A DNA stretch of 64,000 nucleotides from Durusdinium trenchii (taxonomy: Eukaryota > Sar > Dinophyceae > Suessiales > Symbiodiniaceae), in contig CAXAMN010023306.1 of assembly GCA_963970005.1 (NCBI GenBank), positions 60,292 to 124,291 of the forward strand. Direction: 5' to 3'. The position numbers and the translations under genes are program-made. The first letter of the stretch is position 1, and the number at the start of each line of letters is the position of its first letter. Positions 22,387 through 33,104 of the stretch are shown piece after piece. A model generated the notes under the pieces. That model searched no databases, was not told where the DNA came from, and was given only the letters and a program-made list of their open reading frames with translations.

Positions 22387-23817
22387 GACGGTGAACTGGT
22401 ACAACAAGCACGGGAATCTGGCGGACCCAATTCGCCTCAACCAGGCGAAAATGAGATCGCTCACAGTCTTACAGAAATCGTTAAAACAGGGTCCTTTTTG
22501 TGATCTTGTGCATGCCAGCAGTTGTTGTTCGGATCCTTGTTCTGCAAGGTGGCAGATGTTTTGGCCGAGATCAAGCCAAATCAAGCCATGAAGATCCTGT
22601 ACGACTTAGACACAGCCAAGGACAAGGAGAGGATGTGTTTGCGTTGACGAGAACGCGACAAGGGCAGGCCACACCTTTTGTTTTGCACTAAAGCGTGCTT
22701 TTTTGAGCGGGCGCCATCTCAATGCCATGGTTCATTGAGGTCTCTCAAAACAGAACGGTCTTTTGTTGAGTCATACGTGAGTCATCTCATACGTCATCCA
22801 ACGTCATCCGACGCGCTTCCTTTGCCTTTCCTTGGGGCTCCAGGAGACGCTGCAGGACCCCACCAATTGGATCATCGCCGAGGCGCGGAAGCGGCGCCAG
22901 GCCAACGAGCAGCCCAAGGGCAAGGCGCGGTGCGATGAAGAGACGAAGTCCGAGGTACAGTAGTTGGTAGGTACAGTGGGTTCAGAGTAGATAGTGCCAT
23001 ATCAACCACCGAACTGTCTGATGAATGTCCGTATCAACCACCGAACTTGTGGATTGTGCCTACTCTCCATCCACTATAGACGAGGAATCCGGACCAGTAC
23101 CGTGAATCATGTGACATCAGGTCATGACGTGCTGAGTCCGCTTTTAGAAGGCATGTGCTGCCTGTCATTACACGTGCTGCCGCTCAGGGGGATGGAAAGG
23201 GTGAAGAGAAGGACAGCAAGATCAATCACAAGAATGATGGCCGGGCCACAGTTGCTGCCAGCCGTTTTGCCACATTCTACCGTGGTGCAAAATGCATGCA
23301 AAAAGGTTTGTGAGCAGCCTTAGGCATGTGAACAACAAACACAATTCCAGCGCTTTTGCTTGTCTCCATTCCAGGCAGCAACATACTGTGCCTCAAGACA
23401 TGCAGGGTTATTTTGCAAAAACATTTCCTCAATACCTTGTATCAAGGACGGCATACAGAACCGCCTTGAACACAGCAATCTTTCAATTTTCTTTGGCTGC
23501 CAGATTTGGTTTGGGTAAGTGGATGGCCTCATGGGCTCATGGGCAGAGTTCTGCTTTGTGGAATGTCAGACTCAGGCAAAACCGAGAAGCCACAGGATGT
23601 TCCTGAATGGCGTAGCTCCTGGTCTCAACAGCTATCCCGGGGTAGCAGTTGTGTTGTTTTGACAAGGCATTCGGTTGGGTGTTCCTAGCCTGATTTGCTA
23701 CAACTGCTTGAAGTCAAGAACGGGCTTGCAGAATTTGTTTGCATTTCACTCATTTCAGGCCAAGATGCCAATGACAAAAACGCCAAGGGCGCCAACAAAG
23801 GCAAGGCTCAAACGTAG
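22387..23817 (+). CDS. Multi-exon gene with a 'WYNKHG...AMKIL..L...DPTNWI' module and charged tail
   Basis: Five blocks join in consistent phase. At 22387-22444: TVNWYNKHGNLADPIRLNQ. At 22549-22626: VADVLAEIKPNQAMKILYDL and continuation. At 22844-22954: ETLQDPTNWIIAEARKRRQ and a Lys/Glu tail. At 23188-23305: GDGKGEEKDSKINHKNDG, then ATFYRGAKCMQK. At 23759-23817: QDANDKNAKGANKGKAQT and a stop. Intron 1 begins GC, intron 2 begins GA, and the last two begin GT; all end AG. The first three blocks form a module that reappears at 28448-28784. I recall such modules as abundant in dinoflagellate proteins but cannot name the family. The basic, charged tail would suit nucleic-acid binding. The start codon was not found. 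Confidence 0.6.
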
Positions 23818-24239
23818 ATGTCAGCCTCACATGGACCAACTCCAGTGGTCGCTGTGTGTCACAGATTCTTCAAGCGACCCCAGCGCCATCATTGGCAGAC
23901 CTCAGAAGGGACACGGCCCCAACGACCGCTGCGCATGACAATGAGGGAAGCCCCAAGAAGGAGACACTTCCCCCCGACAAGGGCCAATGTTGTGGGGTTG
24001 CAGGCACTGGAAAAGGCACCTCAGCTGCATGAAGCAGAACGGCCCGGTTCTGGACTCTGTCAGGTACCAGGCTTCCAGGCTGTTGGGGAGGTGGACTTGG
24101 GCGCTTTTGTCGCAAAAACAGTCCGGCGTTGCACTTAGGAAAGGCTGAAGAGCCTGAGGAGGAAACAGACCAGCGACTTGGCTTATGACTTGTTGTCCTC
24201 CCCACTGCTCGGGCACGCGGGTGTGTATATATATATATA
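23818..24239. other. Non-coding stretch ending in (TA)n
   Basis: No gene was recognised. GTGTGTATATATATATATAT at about 24221-24240 abuts the start of a dispersed repeat. Confidence 0.5.
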
Positions 24240-24396
24240 TTCATTCATTCGAGGTAGGCAGGGTCGGCGATGAGGAATTATTTGATGTCATTCATTTTAA
24301 GTGCACTCCTTGAAGCTTGCGGCTCAAGCCAAAAAGATGAAAGGAGTGACGCTCCTGAAAAGTCTAGTGTCTCTGACTCTTCAACAGTTTTTCTCT
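24240..24396. repeat. Dispersed repeat X, copy 1
   Basis: It runs from TCATTCATTCGAGGTAGG to AACAGTTTTTCTC and is nearly identical to 25609-25762, which lacks 8 bp near the end. Both copies follow a TA-rich junction. Confidence 0.85.
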
Positions 24397-24408
24397 TCCT
24401 GCGTCGCC

Positions 24409-25255
24409 ATGGACGATCTGCACATGTGCCGTGCAGTGGAGCAGGAGCAGTTCAATGCCTGGTGCACGGCTGCTGGCATTGCGACGGCCAGTGACCTTGC
24501 CCTTTACTTCACGTCTTATGCTGGGGCGCTGAGGGAGGCTGGGCGAGCTATGGCCTGGTTGGGACTTGGCCCGGAGGGCGAGCCGGGCATGGCTGCCCGG
24601 GGGCGTGGGCTTTTTGCATGTGAGACTGTGTGCCAGCCACGTCCTGCGCAACCCTCTTCTGCAGCAGTGCTTCTCACCTCGTCTTCACCTTCGGTGGCCA
24701 GGCCTACACTGACTTCATTTGCTGGGCCTGTCTGGCCCGAGTGTGTGCCCGACGAGCGCCCGTCTGGCGCGGGGAGGCGGCGCCCCTCCCCGTTCCTCCA
24801 GGACTTGCTTGGTCTTATGGTGACGCTGATGCCTCCCCCTTTGGCACGAGAACAAGAGTACCTTACCAACTCGGGCCTTTGCTGGCTTTGCGTGAAGGGG
24901 TTGAGGGGCATGGCTGTTTGTACTTGGCTGGTCTACGTACAGATTTTCTGTTGTTGCGGGAGAACATGTTGGGCTTGTGGTTTCGGCTCGACAATGACAC
25001 TCCAATGTTCAGGTCCATTGTATACACTGCGCCCCCATCTTTCCTGGGATACTCCTTGCATGGTTGCGCCGGACTGGTTTTGACATTGAGTACGATTGGC
25101 TGGAGCAGCCGCGGGCCATTGATCGGGGAGCTGTACTCAACCGCAAGGGTGGTCAGGGCATGTTTTTGGGCCCGTGACAACCGTGCCGGCCCGCTTCATC
25201 AGTTGCCACGCTATCCGGTGACCTTTATTTGTTCTGCCAAGGCCGGAGCCGTTTG
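24409..25255 (+). pseudogene. Decayed reading frame, possibly retroelement-derived
   Basis: A frame with good composition (MDDLHMCRAVEQEQFNAW, then ATASDLALYFTSYAGALREA) starts at 24409. It then appears to slip into a second frame containing LLALREGVEGHGCLYLAGL and RENMLGLWFRLDNDTPMF. The pattern of open but shifting frames suggests a decayed single-exon protein. No catalytic motif is recognisable. Lying between two copies of repeat X supports, but does not prove, a mobile origin. Confidence 0.35.
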
Positions 25256-25536
25256 ACATTGGCATCTTCGAGGGGGCGCCCTGGTGTCGCTGGCGGCAAG
25301 CCAACCCTGGTTTTCGCAGCGAGACCACCATGCCGGGACGGTGCATGAGGCTTTGGGCTACGACCGCGCCATTTGTGTCTCTACCTCAGTGACTCTCTGT
25401 TGACTGCTCCTGAGTGGCTTGCTCTGCCTGAAGACACTTCCTATGCTTTGGCCCGCCAGCTCAACTTTGATACTTGCATCAACACCCAGAAGTGTTGCAA
25501 GGTGGGTGGCCATCTGTCCCTGCAGGAGGATGACAA

Positions 25537-25611
25537 TGTGCGAAAAGGAATCGCGTCCGAAGCTGATTCAGATCTTATCAAGTCAAACTTAAATGATGCA
25601 GCCGAATATAT
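25537..25611. repeat. Dispersed repeat Y, copy 1
   Basis: TGTGCGAAAAGGAATCGCG to GCAGCCGAATATA is repeated at 28079-28153 with almost no differences. Here it runs straight into repeat X. Confidence 0.85.
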
Positions 25612-25762
25612 TCATTCATTCGAGGTAGGTAGGGTCGGTGATGAGGAATTATTTGATGTCATTCATTTTAAGTGCACTCCTTGAAGCTTGCGGCTCAAGC
25701 CAAAAAGATGAAAGGAGTGACGCTCCTGAAGAGTCTAGTGTCCCTTCAACAGTTTTTCTCTC
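25609..25762. repeat. Dispersed repeat X, copy 2
   Basis: It is near-identical to 24240-24396. It adjoins repeat Y at the GAATATATTC junction, suggesting that X and Y are halves of one longer element. Confidence 0.85.
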
Positions 25763-27830
25763 CCACCCACCACACCCTGTGCTTTGTTCGAGTGGTTGCA
25801 GGGAACTCTGTGGCAGCTGTCGGCCAGTGTGTCTACGTTTGCGGTGCATTCAGCAGTCTGCCGGGTACCACATCTCATTCCGTTCGTTCCGTGGCGGCTG
25901 TCCGCAGAATATTTTGCAGCAGTCGGCTAGGCGAAACGTTCCAGTTGAGCTGAGCCCTGATACCCCTCGGCAGTGGCGTTGCGAAGCAATTGCTGGTTGC
26001 TGCTCTATTCAGATACCTTTGCAGCGGCAATGTGGGGGCATTTGCCTGTCACTGCATTTCTTTTCAATTTGCAGTGGCAATGCGGGTGCTATTGCTGGTC
26101 ACTGCCTTTCTTTTGATGATTTTAGGTGGTAGCAGTCCGCCATGTACCACTGGTCCTCCATGTCCTGTGGCAGCTGCCTGCTGAGTGCCACCGGTTTTTG
26201 CAGCAGTCGGCTAGGAGAAATGCTCCAGGAGATTTGAGCGCTGATAGCCTCGGCAGTAGCATTGCGAAGCGAATGCTTGGCGCCGCCCTTTTTGATTCTG
26301 TTGCTGATCACGGCATTTCAATTTGCGGCAGTGACATTGCGGTGCAATTGTTGGTCACTGCCGTGTGCCACTGGTTGATCGAATTTTCCAGTCGCTTCGT
26401 TTTCCAGGGCTGGCAGCGGCCTGCAGAATGCCAAACATTTTGTAGCAGTCGGCTAGGCAAAATGCTCCAATTGAGTTGAGCCCTGATACCCCTCGCAGTA
26501 GCATTGCGAAGCAATTGCTGGTTGCTGCTTTGCTCCGGTACCTTCGCAGCGGCAACGCGGGGGCATTTGCCGGTCACTGTATTTCTTTTCAATTTGCAGT
26601 GGCAATGCGGGTGCTATTGCTGGTCACTGCCTTTCTTTTGATGATTTTAGGTGGTAGCAGTCCGCCATGTACCACTGGTCCTCCATGTCCTGTGGCAGCT
26701 GCCTGCTGAGTGCCACCGGTTTTTGCAGCAGTCGGCTAGGAGAAATGCTCCAGGAGATTTGAGCGCTGATAGCCTCGGCAGTAGCATTGCGAAGCGAATG
26801 CTTGGCGCCGCCCTTTTTGATTCTGTTGCTGATCACGGCATTTCAATTTGCGGCAGTGACATTGCGGTGCAATTGTTGGTCACTGCCGTGTGCCACTGGT
26901 TGATCGAATTTTCCAGTCGCTTCGTTTTCCAGGGCTGGCAGCGGCCTGCAGAATGCCAAACATTTTGTAGCAGTCGGCTAGGCAAAATGCTCCAATTGAG
27001 TTGAGCCCTGATACCCCTCGCAGTAGCATTGCGAAGCAATTGCTGGTTGCTGCTTTGCTCCGGTACCTTCGCAGCGGCAACGCGGGGGCATTTGCCGGTC
27101 ACTGTATTTCTTTTCAATTTGCAGTGGCAATGCGGGTGCTATTGCTGGTCACTGCCTTTCTTTTGATGATTTTAGGTGGTAGCAGTCCGCCATGTACCAC
27201 TGGTCCTCCATGTCCTGTGGCAGCTGCCTGCTGAATGCCACCGGTTTTTTGCAGCAGTCGGGTAGGCGACATGCTCCAGGCGATTTGAGCGCTGATATCC
27301 TCGGCAGTAACATTGCGAAGCGAATGTTTGGCACTGCCCCTTTTGATTTCCACTGTTGATTCAATTTTCCTTCAGTCCTGCGATATTTTCCATGCTGGCA
27401 GCAGCCTGCGAGATGCCAGCTGATTTGTGGCTGTCGGCTCGGCTAAATGCTCCGGTGTGAGCGATTTCCATTTTGCCTGTGTGGTGTCTACCTGTGAGAG
27501 GCTTACTTTGCGGTTGCCGTCTGCCGGGTACCACTGGTTACTTAGAAGTTTTCGCGATGTTCATGTCCGTGCTGGCAGCAGTCTGCAAGATGCCAGCTCC
27601 CCATTGCGGCTGTCGGCTTGGCTAGATGCTCCAGTTGTGAGCGAGTTTATGTTAGTGTGGTAGCTGTCTGCCGAGTACTGCGGGTCAATTTCAATTTCTC
27701 GTCTACGCTTTGATGCTTTTTCTTGCTGGCAGCAGCCTGCATGATGCCAGACGAATTCCGGCTGTCGGCTTGGCTAAATACTCCCGTTGTGAGTACTGAT
27801 ACCCCTCGTCAGTGACATTGCGGTGCAATG
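25763..27830. repeat. Satellite-like region of diverged 'CAGTCGGCTAGG..AAATGCTCCAG' units
   Basis: Units built around GCAGCAGTCGGCTAGGCG, AATGCTCCAGTTGAG, GCATTGCGAAGC and GCTGGTCACTG recur every 200-270 bp across about 2 kb. The better conserved core is a 525-bp tandem duplication described separately. Open frames in it are repeat artefacts and appear identically in each copy. Confidence 0.75.
26061..27350. repeat. 525-bp direct tandem repeat, two full copies and a partial third
   Basis: Sequence from about 26061 to 26585 repeats at 26586-27110 with no difference noticed. A third copy starts at about 27111 and stays close to about 27230 before diverging. The shift is exactly 525 bp (for example GGTGGTAGCAGTCCGCCATG at 26126 and 26651). 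This indicates recent unequal exchange, or a possible assembly duplication. Confidence 0.9.
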
Positions 27831-28078
27831 GTAGGTCACTGAGTTTGACATCTGTTTACGCAGTACACGAGTTGGGACTCTATGGCTGCTGCTGTTCGTC
27901 ATTTTCTTTTCCACTCCCACATAGTCATAGGACTGACATTCAGTATCCTCTTGACTACTTTAAGGGAGTCTACCAGGTACGGGTAGGAAACGTATACCTG
28001 GCAGAGGCGTAGGCCACAGTGACAGGGTCACATTAACCAAAGCACTTTTGAACTCAGACCGAGTCAGACCTTTCAAGC

Positions 28079-28200
28079 TTGTGCGAAAAGGAATCGCGTC
28101 CGAAGCTGATTCAGATCTTATCAAGTCAAACTTAAATGATGCAGCCGAATATATATATATATATGTGTTTGTATATACATACATACATACAGTGGTGACA
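28079..28200. repeat. Dispersed repeat Y, copy 2, followed by (TA)n and (CATA)n microsatellites
   Basis: It matches 25537-25611 up to GCCGAATATA, then continues as (TA)n, GTTTG and CATACATACATACATACA. The microsatellite seems to be the native 3' end of repeat Y. Confidence 0.8.
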
Positions 28201-28447
28201 CAACACCCCCAACACATAACAACAAAAACATAGATATACGTCTATCATAATAACAACCAAAAGCTTTGCCAGGCAGTTCAGTGATTCCAACATAGCCAGC
28301 CGCAGATCTCACCACTCGAGGTTCCGTGCGAAGATGAAGCGAACCATCAACTGGTGCCCCTGATCGTTCAATTGTCCTGATCGAGCAACCGAGGCTTAAA
28401 GGCCAACGGAGGGGTCTTGTTCGACTCACGGTGTGGCACGTCCACGG

Positions 28448-28784
28448 CAGACCTGAGCAGGTACAATCGCCATGGCCACCTTTGTGCTCCAATTCGCTTT
28501 CAGGAGGTCATCACAACTCTCGGCAGCACGGACCCGCGTGTGGCCATGAGGACAGCTTTTGCCACCTCCAAAGATGGAAGGTTTCCTGACCAAGTGGAAG
28601 GTTGCTTTCCATTGCGCATACAGCCGTGCATCAATGAAACTCTTCATTTGTGGAGTTGAGCGTTGATGGACATCGACCGACATGCAGGATCTTGAACGAC
28701 TTGGACCAAGCCAATGCAGAAGCTGTGCTGAGTGATCCGACCAAGTGGATCATTGAGGACTGGGACCATAAAACCAATATATAA
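28448..28784 (+). CDS. Second copy of the 'YN.HG...AM.IL..LD...DPT.WI' module, gene fragment
   Basis: Exon 1 (about 28448-28550) reads DLSRYNRHGHLCAPIRF, then QEVITTLGSTDPRVAM. Exon 2 (28688-28784) reads ILNDLDQANAEAVLSDPTKW, then IIEDW and TAA. The intron (28551-28687) begins GACAGC and ends TGCAG. Joining gives an Arg codon across the junction. The block order and residues match 22387-22954. The upstream part was not found, so this is a 3' fragment or a short gene. Function unknown. Confidence 0.55.
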
Positions 28785-29110
28785 CCCCATGGAGGGAAGC
28801 CAGAGAGACCGGAGCGGTGCTGTCCCAGGCCGAGTTTTTACCAAACGAAATAAAATCAACATCAGGAGTGCCGCCGTCGCGTGCCTGGAGTGCGGGCGCC
28901 GAGCGCGCGCTCGAGGGTTGGGTTCAAATCGATTTGTCGCAAGTGGGCTCAGTATGCGTGGTGTGCCGCGCGTTCTCCAGCCTAACTTGAATGCCATGTC
29001 AATGGGCAATAGGCTATAGGGGCATCACCAGCTAGTGATGAAGTCGGAATAAGCCTCCACGCTGAGTTTTTTTTTGTTTCTATTTTTTGGATGTGTTACG
29101 ATGTGCTACG

Positions 29111-29121
29111 TTTGGCTCAAG
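29111..29121 (+). promoter_or_regulatory. Partial spliced-leader-like motif upstream of a small secreted-protein gene
   Basis: TTTGGCTCAAG equals the last 11 nt of the DinoSL exon as I remember it, and lies 56 nt before the ATG at 29178. The preceding bases (GTGCTACG) match the rest of the leader poorly. It may be a relict of a retroposed, trans-spliced mRNA, or chance. Confidence 0.4.
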
Positions 29122-29177
29122 CAGGACTTGTTTGCCATTGCACATTCGCCTGTAGTCAGCAGTCCTCAGTTTCCAGG

Positions 29178-29546
29178 ATGACCTTCAAAGCTTTGGTCAT
29201 TTTGTTTGCTGCCCAGGCTGGCTGCTTGGTGTCTGCGGGTCCATTGAACAACTTGCTGGCAGATCTGACCGGACAACACCACCACGAGGGAAGCTCGAGC
29301 GGTTTGATGGATGGTCACAACGTGCATGACACCGCATGTGGCCCAATGGCATCCAGCTTCACAACCTTCTTCCCTGATGCAGCAGCTCCAGTCCACTCAG
29401 ATCACTTCTTTCCGTCAATCTCATCAGAGAGCGTGTCAGGAAGCCATGCAGTGCACCAAGGTGACGCAGCTCACTTGGACCAATTTGACCAGTCATTGCT
29501 CGCCACTCGACGCCCGAAGATGTTCGTCAGCTTTGAGAAGAAATGA
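29178..29546 (+). CDS. Small secreted protein (122 aa), unknown function
   Basis: MTFKALVILFAAQAGCLVSA is a clear signal peptide, with cleavage likely after SAG or VSA. The mature part is His- and Ser-rich (TGQHHHEGSSSG, HSDHFFPSISSES), ending with a basic tail (KMFVSFEKK). It has no introns. An upstream in-frame ATG at 29091 would add 29 residues but would bury the signal peptide, so 29178 is preferred. His clusters could bind metal, but that is speculation. No family is recognised. Confidence 0.6.
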   Translation: MTFKALVILFAAQAGCLVSAGPLNNLLADLTGQHHHEGSSSGLMDGHNVHDTACGPMASSFTTFFPDAAAPVHSDHFFPSISSESVSGSHAVHQGDAAHLDQFDQSLLATRRPKMFVSFEKK

Positions 29547-29686
29547 GAGCATATGAGAGCATTGGAGGCTGGTACAGAGCTATAATGGAAAAGCCTCACA
29601 GTTTCAAACACCGCACGTGAGGTGGAGGAAAAAGGGCATTGCGACCCCACAGGCGGCCACGGTGCCACGGTAGATCTCAGGACCCT

Positions 29687-29963
29687 GTTGACCCAGTTGA
29701 CCCAGTTGACCTGACGAACCACCACCACCACCACCACGACGAAGACTACTGCTACTGCTACTGCCACTGCTGCTGCTACTGCTACTGCTGCTACACGACG
29801 ACGACGACTACGACTACTACAGCTGCTACGACTACTACGACTACTACGACTACTACGACTACTACGACTACTACGACTGCCACTACCACTACCACACTTG
29901 CATCACACACAGTCAATCGGGTCAACTGGATCAACTGGGCTCAACTGGGTCAACTGGGTCAAC
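29687..29963. repeat. Triplet-repeat array flanked by inverted (GTTGACCCA)n arms
   Basis: The left arm (29687-29711) is three units of GTTGACCCA. The right arm (29939-29963) is its reverse complement at 24 of 25 positions. Between them lie CTACTGCTACTG and (CGACTACTA)n triplets (about 29735-29890). The stretch can fold into a long hairpin with a triplet-repeat loop. The poly-Thr and poly-Tyr frames are artefacts. Confidence 0.85.
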
Positions 29964-30374
29964 CGGGACACCCTGTTCAAGCGGCTCAACCTACGCACTC
30001 AAAAAGAGAGACTTGCTTGAAGAATCCCACTCACAAGACAGAACTGACAGAACACAAAGCGCCACAAAATAGCTTGGCTTGCACAATTGCTCACACACAC
30101 ACACACACGCACACGCGCTGCAACGCGTGACATCCATAGTTGTGGAGGGAAAGGTCACAAAGTATTGAATTCTTGACCACACAGGAGCGATGGAGGAAGA
30201 GATCGAGGAAGAGTCGGCAGGATTGCAGAAGTAGATGCAGCGGCAAGAAAGAGAGCAGGCTAGCATGACAATGACATATAATGACTAGTACTCCTACTGT
30301 AGGTCATGTAGGTTATTTATTTGTAGTTTGTTTTTCATGAAAGAGGGACATGTTCAAGCGCAGAGTCGAATGCC

Positions 30375-31728
30375 ATGGCGCTTCGGCTTGTGGCACTCCA
30401 AGTGTTGGTGTGCTACAGTGTGCTTGCAGATGAGGCACCATTCAGAAGATTAACATATTATGGTAGGCACTCCAACTTGCTGATGCATCGAGTGGCATGG
30501 AGTCTCTGATAATAGGCCAGGACCCATAGAATGAGGGTGTTCTGCCCTGGCAGGCTCCAATCATAGCGCTTTTGCAGCTGCAGCTTGACGTGCAAGAGGT
30601 CACGCATGGGGCACATGAGCATGAGCCCCCGGCGGGTGTTTGCAAAACGACCTTCTTGGAGCAGGACAGGGACAAGGGCCAGGGTCAGTTAATCGGTCAG
30701 GAGCCTACATGTCACGCCCTCGCCCCAAATCTGTTGACGATGTGTCCATTTGGGTTTGTTTTAAAGTAGGGTGACCTCCCAAAGAATGCCGGGAAGAAGG
30801 GAAACAGATCAAAACATATCAAAACCCATGGTTGGTGGTTTCCCTATTAAAATGTACATCCATTTTGCTTTTTGCATTTTTTGAGCTTCAGACCAGTTCA
30901 CAGGACATGACACGACCAATCGAAGAGATTGTCGCGGAGCAAGATGACGATGGTTGGTGTCTCTTTGGCTCTCTCGGAGAGTGGGCTCGACAGTGTGCCA
31001 TCAGCCGGCAGAGAAAGACTGTGCGGAATTTTGTTGATACTTGGTGGCCGATCTACCAAGATGTGCTCACCAGGCCAGAGGCTACACGCTTTACCTTCAG
31101 ATTCCCGGACGGGCGTTCGCTGACCACGAGGGATCATCATTCGCCATTGGATGATGTGGACTGCTTTGTGAATGGATGGCTTGCCTTGCCCCGGGGCCAA
31201 GTTGTGAACAACTTCACGTTTTTGGAGGAAGTATCGAAGGCTTTCTGTGCAGATTTAGAAAGAAGCCTGCCAGAGTACCATAGAATTTCAATCAATGATC
31301 TGCATTTGGAGACGCAAGCGGACAATGCATCGTTCCAGGACCTTTGGGTGCTTGGGAGGCCGAATTTGGGACAGTTTGATGCAATTGTGAACAAACTCTG
31401 TAAGAATATGCGCGGATGTTATTCTGCTGCCAGGAACTTATGAAAAGCAGCTCGACGAGCGGCAATTTAACTGCGTCAGTGATCCATGGCATGCGCCTCC
31501 ATGCTGCCAGCAAGTGCTTGCTGGGAGGACGTTTGGTGGTTTAGCAAGTCTGGCGCTGGAGCGGGGTTGTACTGTATTCAATTCTGCTTGGCACCCTGCA
31601 CAGGACAAGGGCCTGGATCTCCGGGAGTGATATGCGACATAGCCAATTGCGCAGCATCCACATGCCTGGGACCGGATGGAGAGCTCCTCTATGCCGTTTT
31701 GGGCGAGTGCCCAGACGTGCGCGCATAG
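30375..31728 (+). CDS. Secreted Cys-rich protein family, gene A (five exons)
   Basis: Exon 1 (30375-30434) encodes the signal peptide MALRLVALQVLVCYSVLADE and ends at a GC donor. Exon 2 (about 30578-30682) contains AGVCKTTFLEQDRDKG. Exon 3 (about 30892-31355) contains EQDDDGWCLFGSLGEW, DGRSLTTRDHHSPLDDVDCF and NFTFLEEVS. Exon 4 (about 31469-31535) contains VIHGMRLHAASKCLLGGR. Exon 5 (about 31605-31728) contains the Cys-rich end VICDIANCAASTCLGPDGE, then LLYAVLGEC, then TAG. Genes B and C share each block. Gene A lacks the intron that B and C have before the 'PxATxxT' segment. Presumably exported; function unknown. Exon edges are approximate except where exact paralogue alignment fixes them. 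Confidence 0.7.
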
Positions 31729-31854
31729 GGCATCAAGATGAATCACGATTCCTTAAACCTGGCAATCGCTGAACCTGTCACAGCGGAAGGTCGGTTAGTT
31801 TTGTTATGTCTCACTACACTTAGACCTGAGTCCCTTCGTGGCCTGGCCTCATCG

Positions 31855-31925
31855 AATAGACAGAGGAGGCCATTGCTCTTAGATTGGAGGCCATCGCTCT
31901 TAAAAGGGTGGAGGCCATAGCTCTT
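31855..31925. repeat. 'GGAGGCCATCGCTCTTAG' minisatellite, three copies
   Basis: Three copies of the window-start unit lie just downstream of gene A. Confidence 0.8.
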
Positions 31926-31944
31926 AGCTTAAGTTCCCCCCAAC

Positions 31945-31992
31945 ATCTAGGAACCAAATCCTTAATGCGTGAGCTATCCTGCGTCCAGTCAC
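31945..31992. repeat. Dispersed repeat Z, copy 1 ('TAGGAACCA...GTGAGCTATCCTGCGTCCAG')
   Basis: TAGGAACCAAATCCTTAATG and GTGAGCTATCCTGCGTCCAG are shared with 40337-40432 and 62915-62990. It is probably a small non-autonomous element. Coding potential is nil. Confidence 0.7.
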
Positions 31993-33104
31993 TAGAAGTG
32001 TTTTGTACCTAACAGGGCCACTATCTCTGGCTACCTCTCTTCTACCTCTTCCTCCTAGCGGCCTACCCCCACGGGCTGTAAAAAAGGACTCCAATGGAAT
32101 AGACTTCCAAGTCAAGAGCCGTGCCTCGCACACCTCCGTCGTGTGTGAACCGCATGGGGATGACCTCGTGCCTCCGACGTGTGGAGTGGAGAGCGGATAA
32201 AACGGGAAGAGTCTGACAGGTGCCATCGATCCGCATGTTCAAAGCCATTTGCAGCTGCTTTAGTGAAGGATGACCAGGTTGGTGGGTGGAGGCAGCCTGA
32301 GGGATCCAAGGCCCATAGAAGGGATGGCTGGATGATCTGGATGTCTGCGGGTTTCATTCTCTGATTCCGACGTTCGTGCTCGATTTTGCGTGTGTTTTCG
32401 GTAAGGTGTCTTCGTATACCAACCGCACACGCACCTTCTGGCTCGACAGTTGACAGTGGCCGTACCGATGTCCGGAAATGGTACTTCGATGGCTCTTGTT
32501 GGTTGGCCTGGGGGTTGCAGAAGACGAGGCCTGGCTACTAGGAGCAAGAAGCCCTAGTAACGAAGGGCATCGCTACTAGGAACAAGCCATCCAGCCGTTC
32601 AGACTTTGCTTGTGTGCAGTGGTGCGGTGCGTCGTTTATTTCGGGATAGCTGGGTGGAAGCGTCATTGAAGAGCTGGGACACCATGGCCACCATGGGGTT
32701 TGAAGCGTGGCGACTTCGGTGGCCTTTCCATCAGGGTGATTTGATTTGTGGATATTTGTGGTGAGTGTTTCGTGGTGATTGGTGATTGTTTATGAGACTT
32801 GGGTGACTCTTTTTGGATATTTTTGTGGTGGGCTTTCGGGAGATCAATCTCAAGTGATTTGTGGCAATTTGCCGTCTTCGCTAGCCTCTTGCAATTGTAC
32901 TGCAAAGTCAAATGATGCCGTGCCGCTTTTAGGCATATGCTGCTGATGCTGGTCTCAAGCTTTTGGTATATGTACTGGTATATGTGCATGACGCATCTCT
33001 CGTCAAAAAACATTTTCTTCGCTGGCCAGTTGCTAGGGATATCCGGAGACCAAGATGCCCAGATTTTTCACTGGGCCCCGCGCAGGAGGTGGCATCCGGC
33101 CAAA
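31993..33104. other. Intergenic region between genes A and B
   Basis: It contains 'CTAGTAGCGATGCC'-like short repeats at 32530-32590 and otherwise no gene signal. The signal-peptide exon expected for gene B was not found here. An ATG-rich stretch near 32680 was considered and not accepted. Confidence 0.45.

Noticed and set aside
24310..24325. GGCTCAAG within TTGCGGCTCAAGCC (also at 25690) as a relict spliced leader
   Set aside because: Only the last 8 bases agree and the preceding bases do not. It belongs to repeat X.
26126..27117. 117-aa and 94-aa frames present twice
   Set aside because: They are identical because the 525-bp repeat is duplicated, and frames on both strands are equally open.
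29730..29900. Poly-Thr / poly-Tyr open frames
   Set aside because: They arise from triplet repeats and exist in several frames equally.
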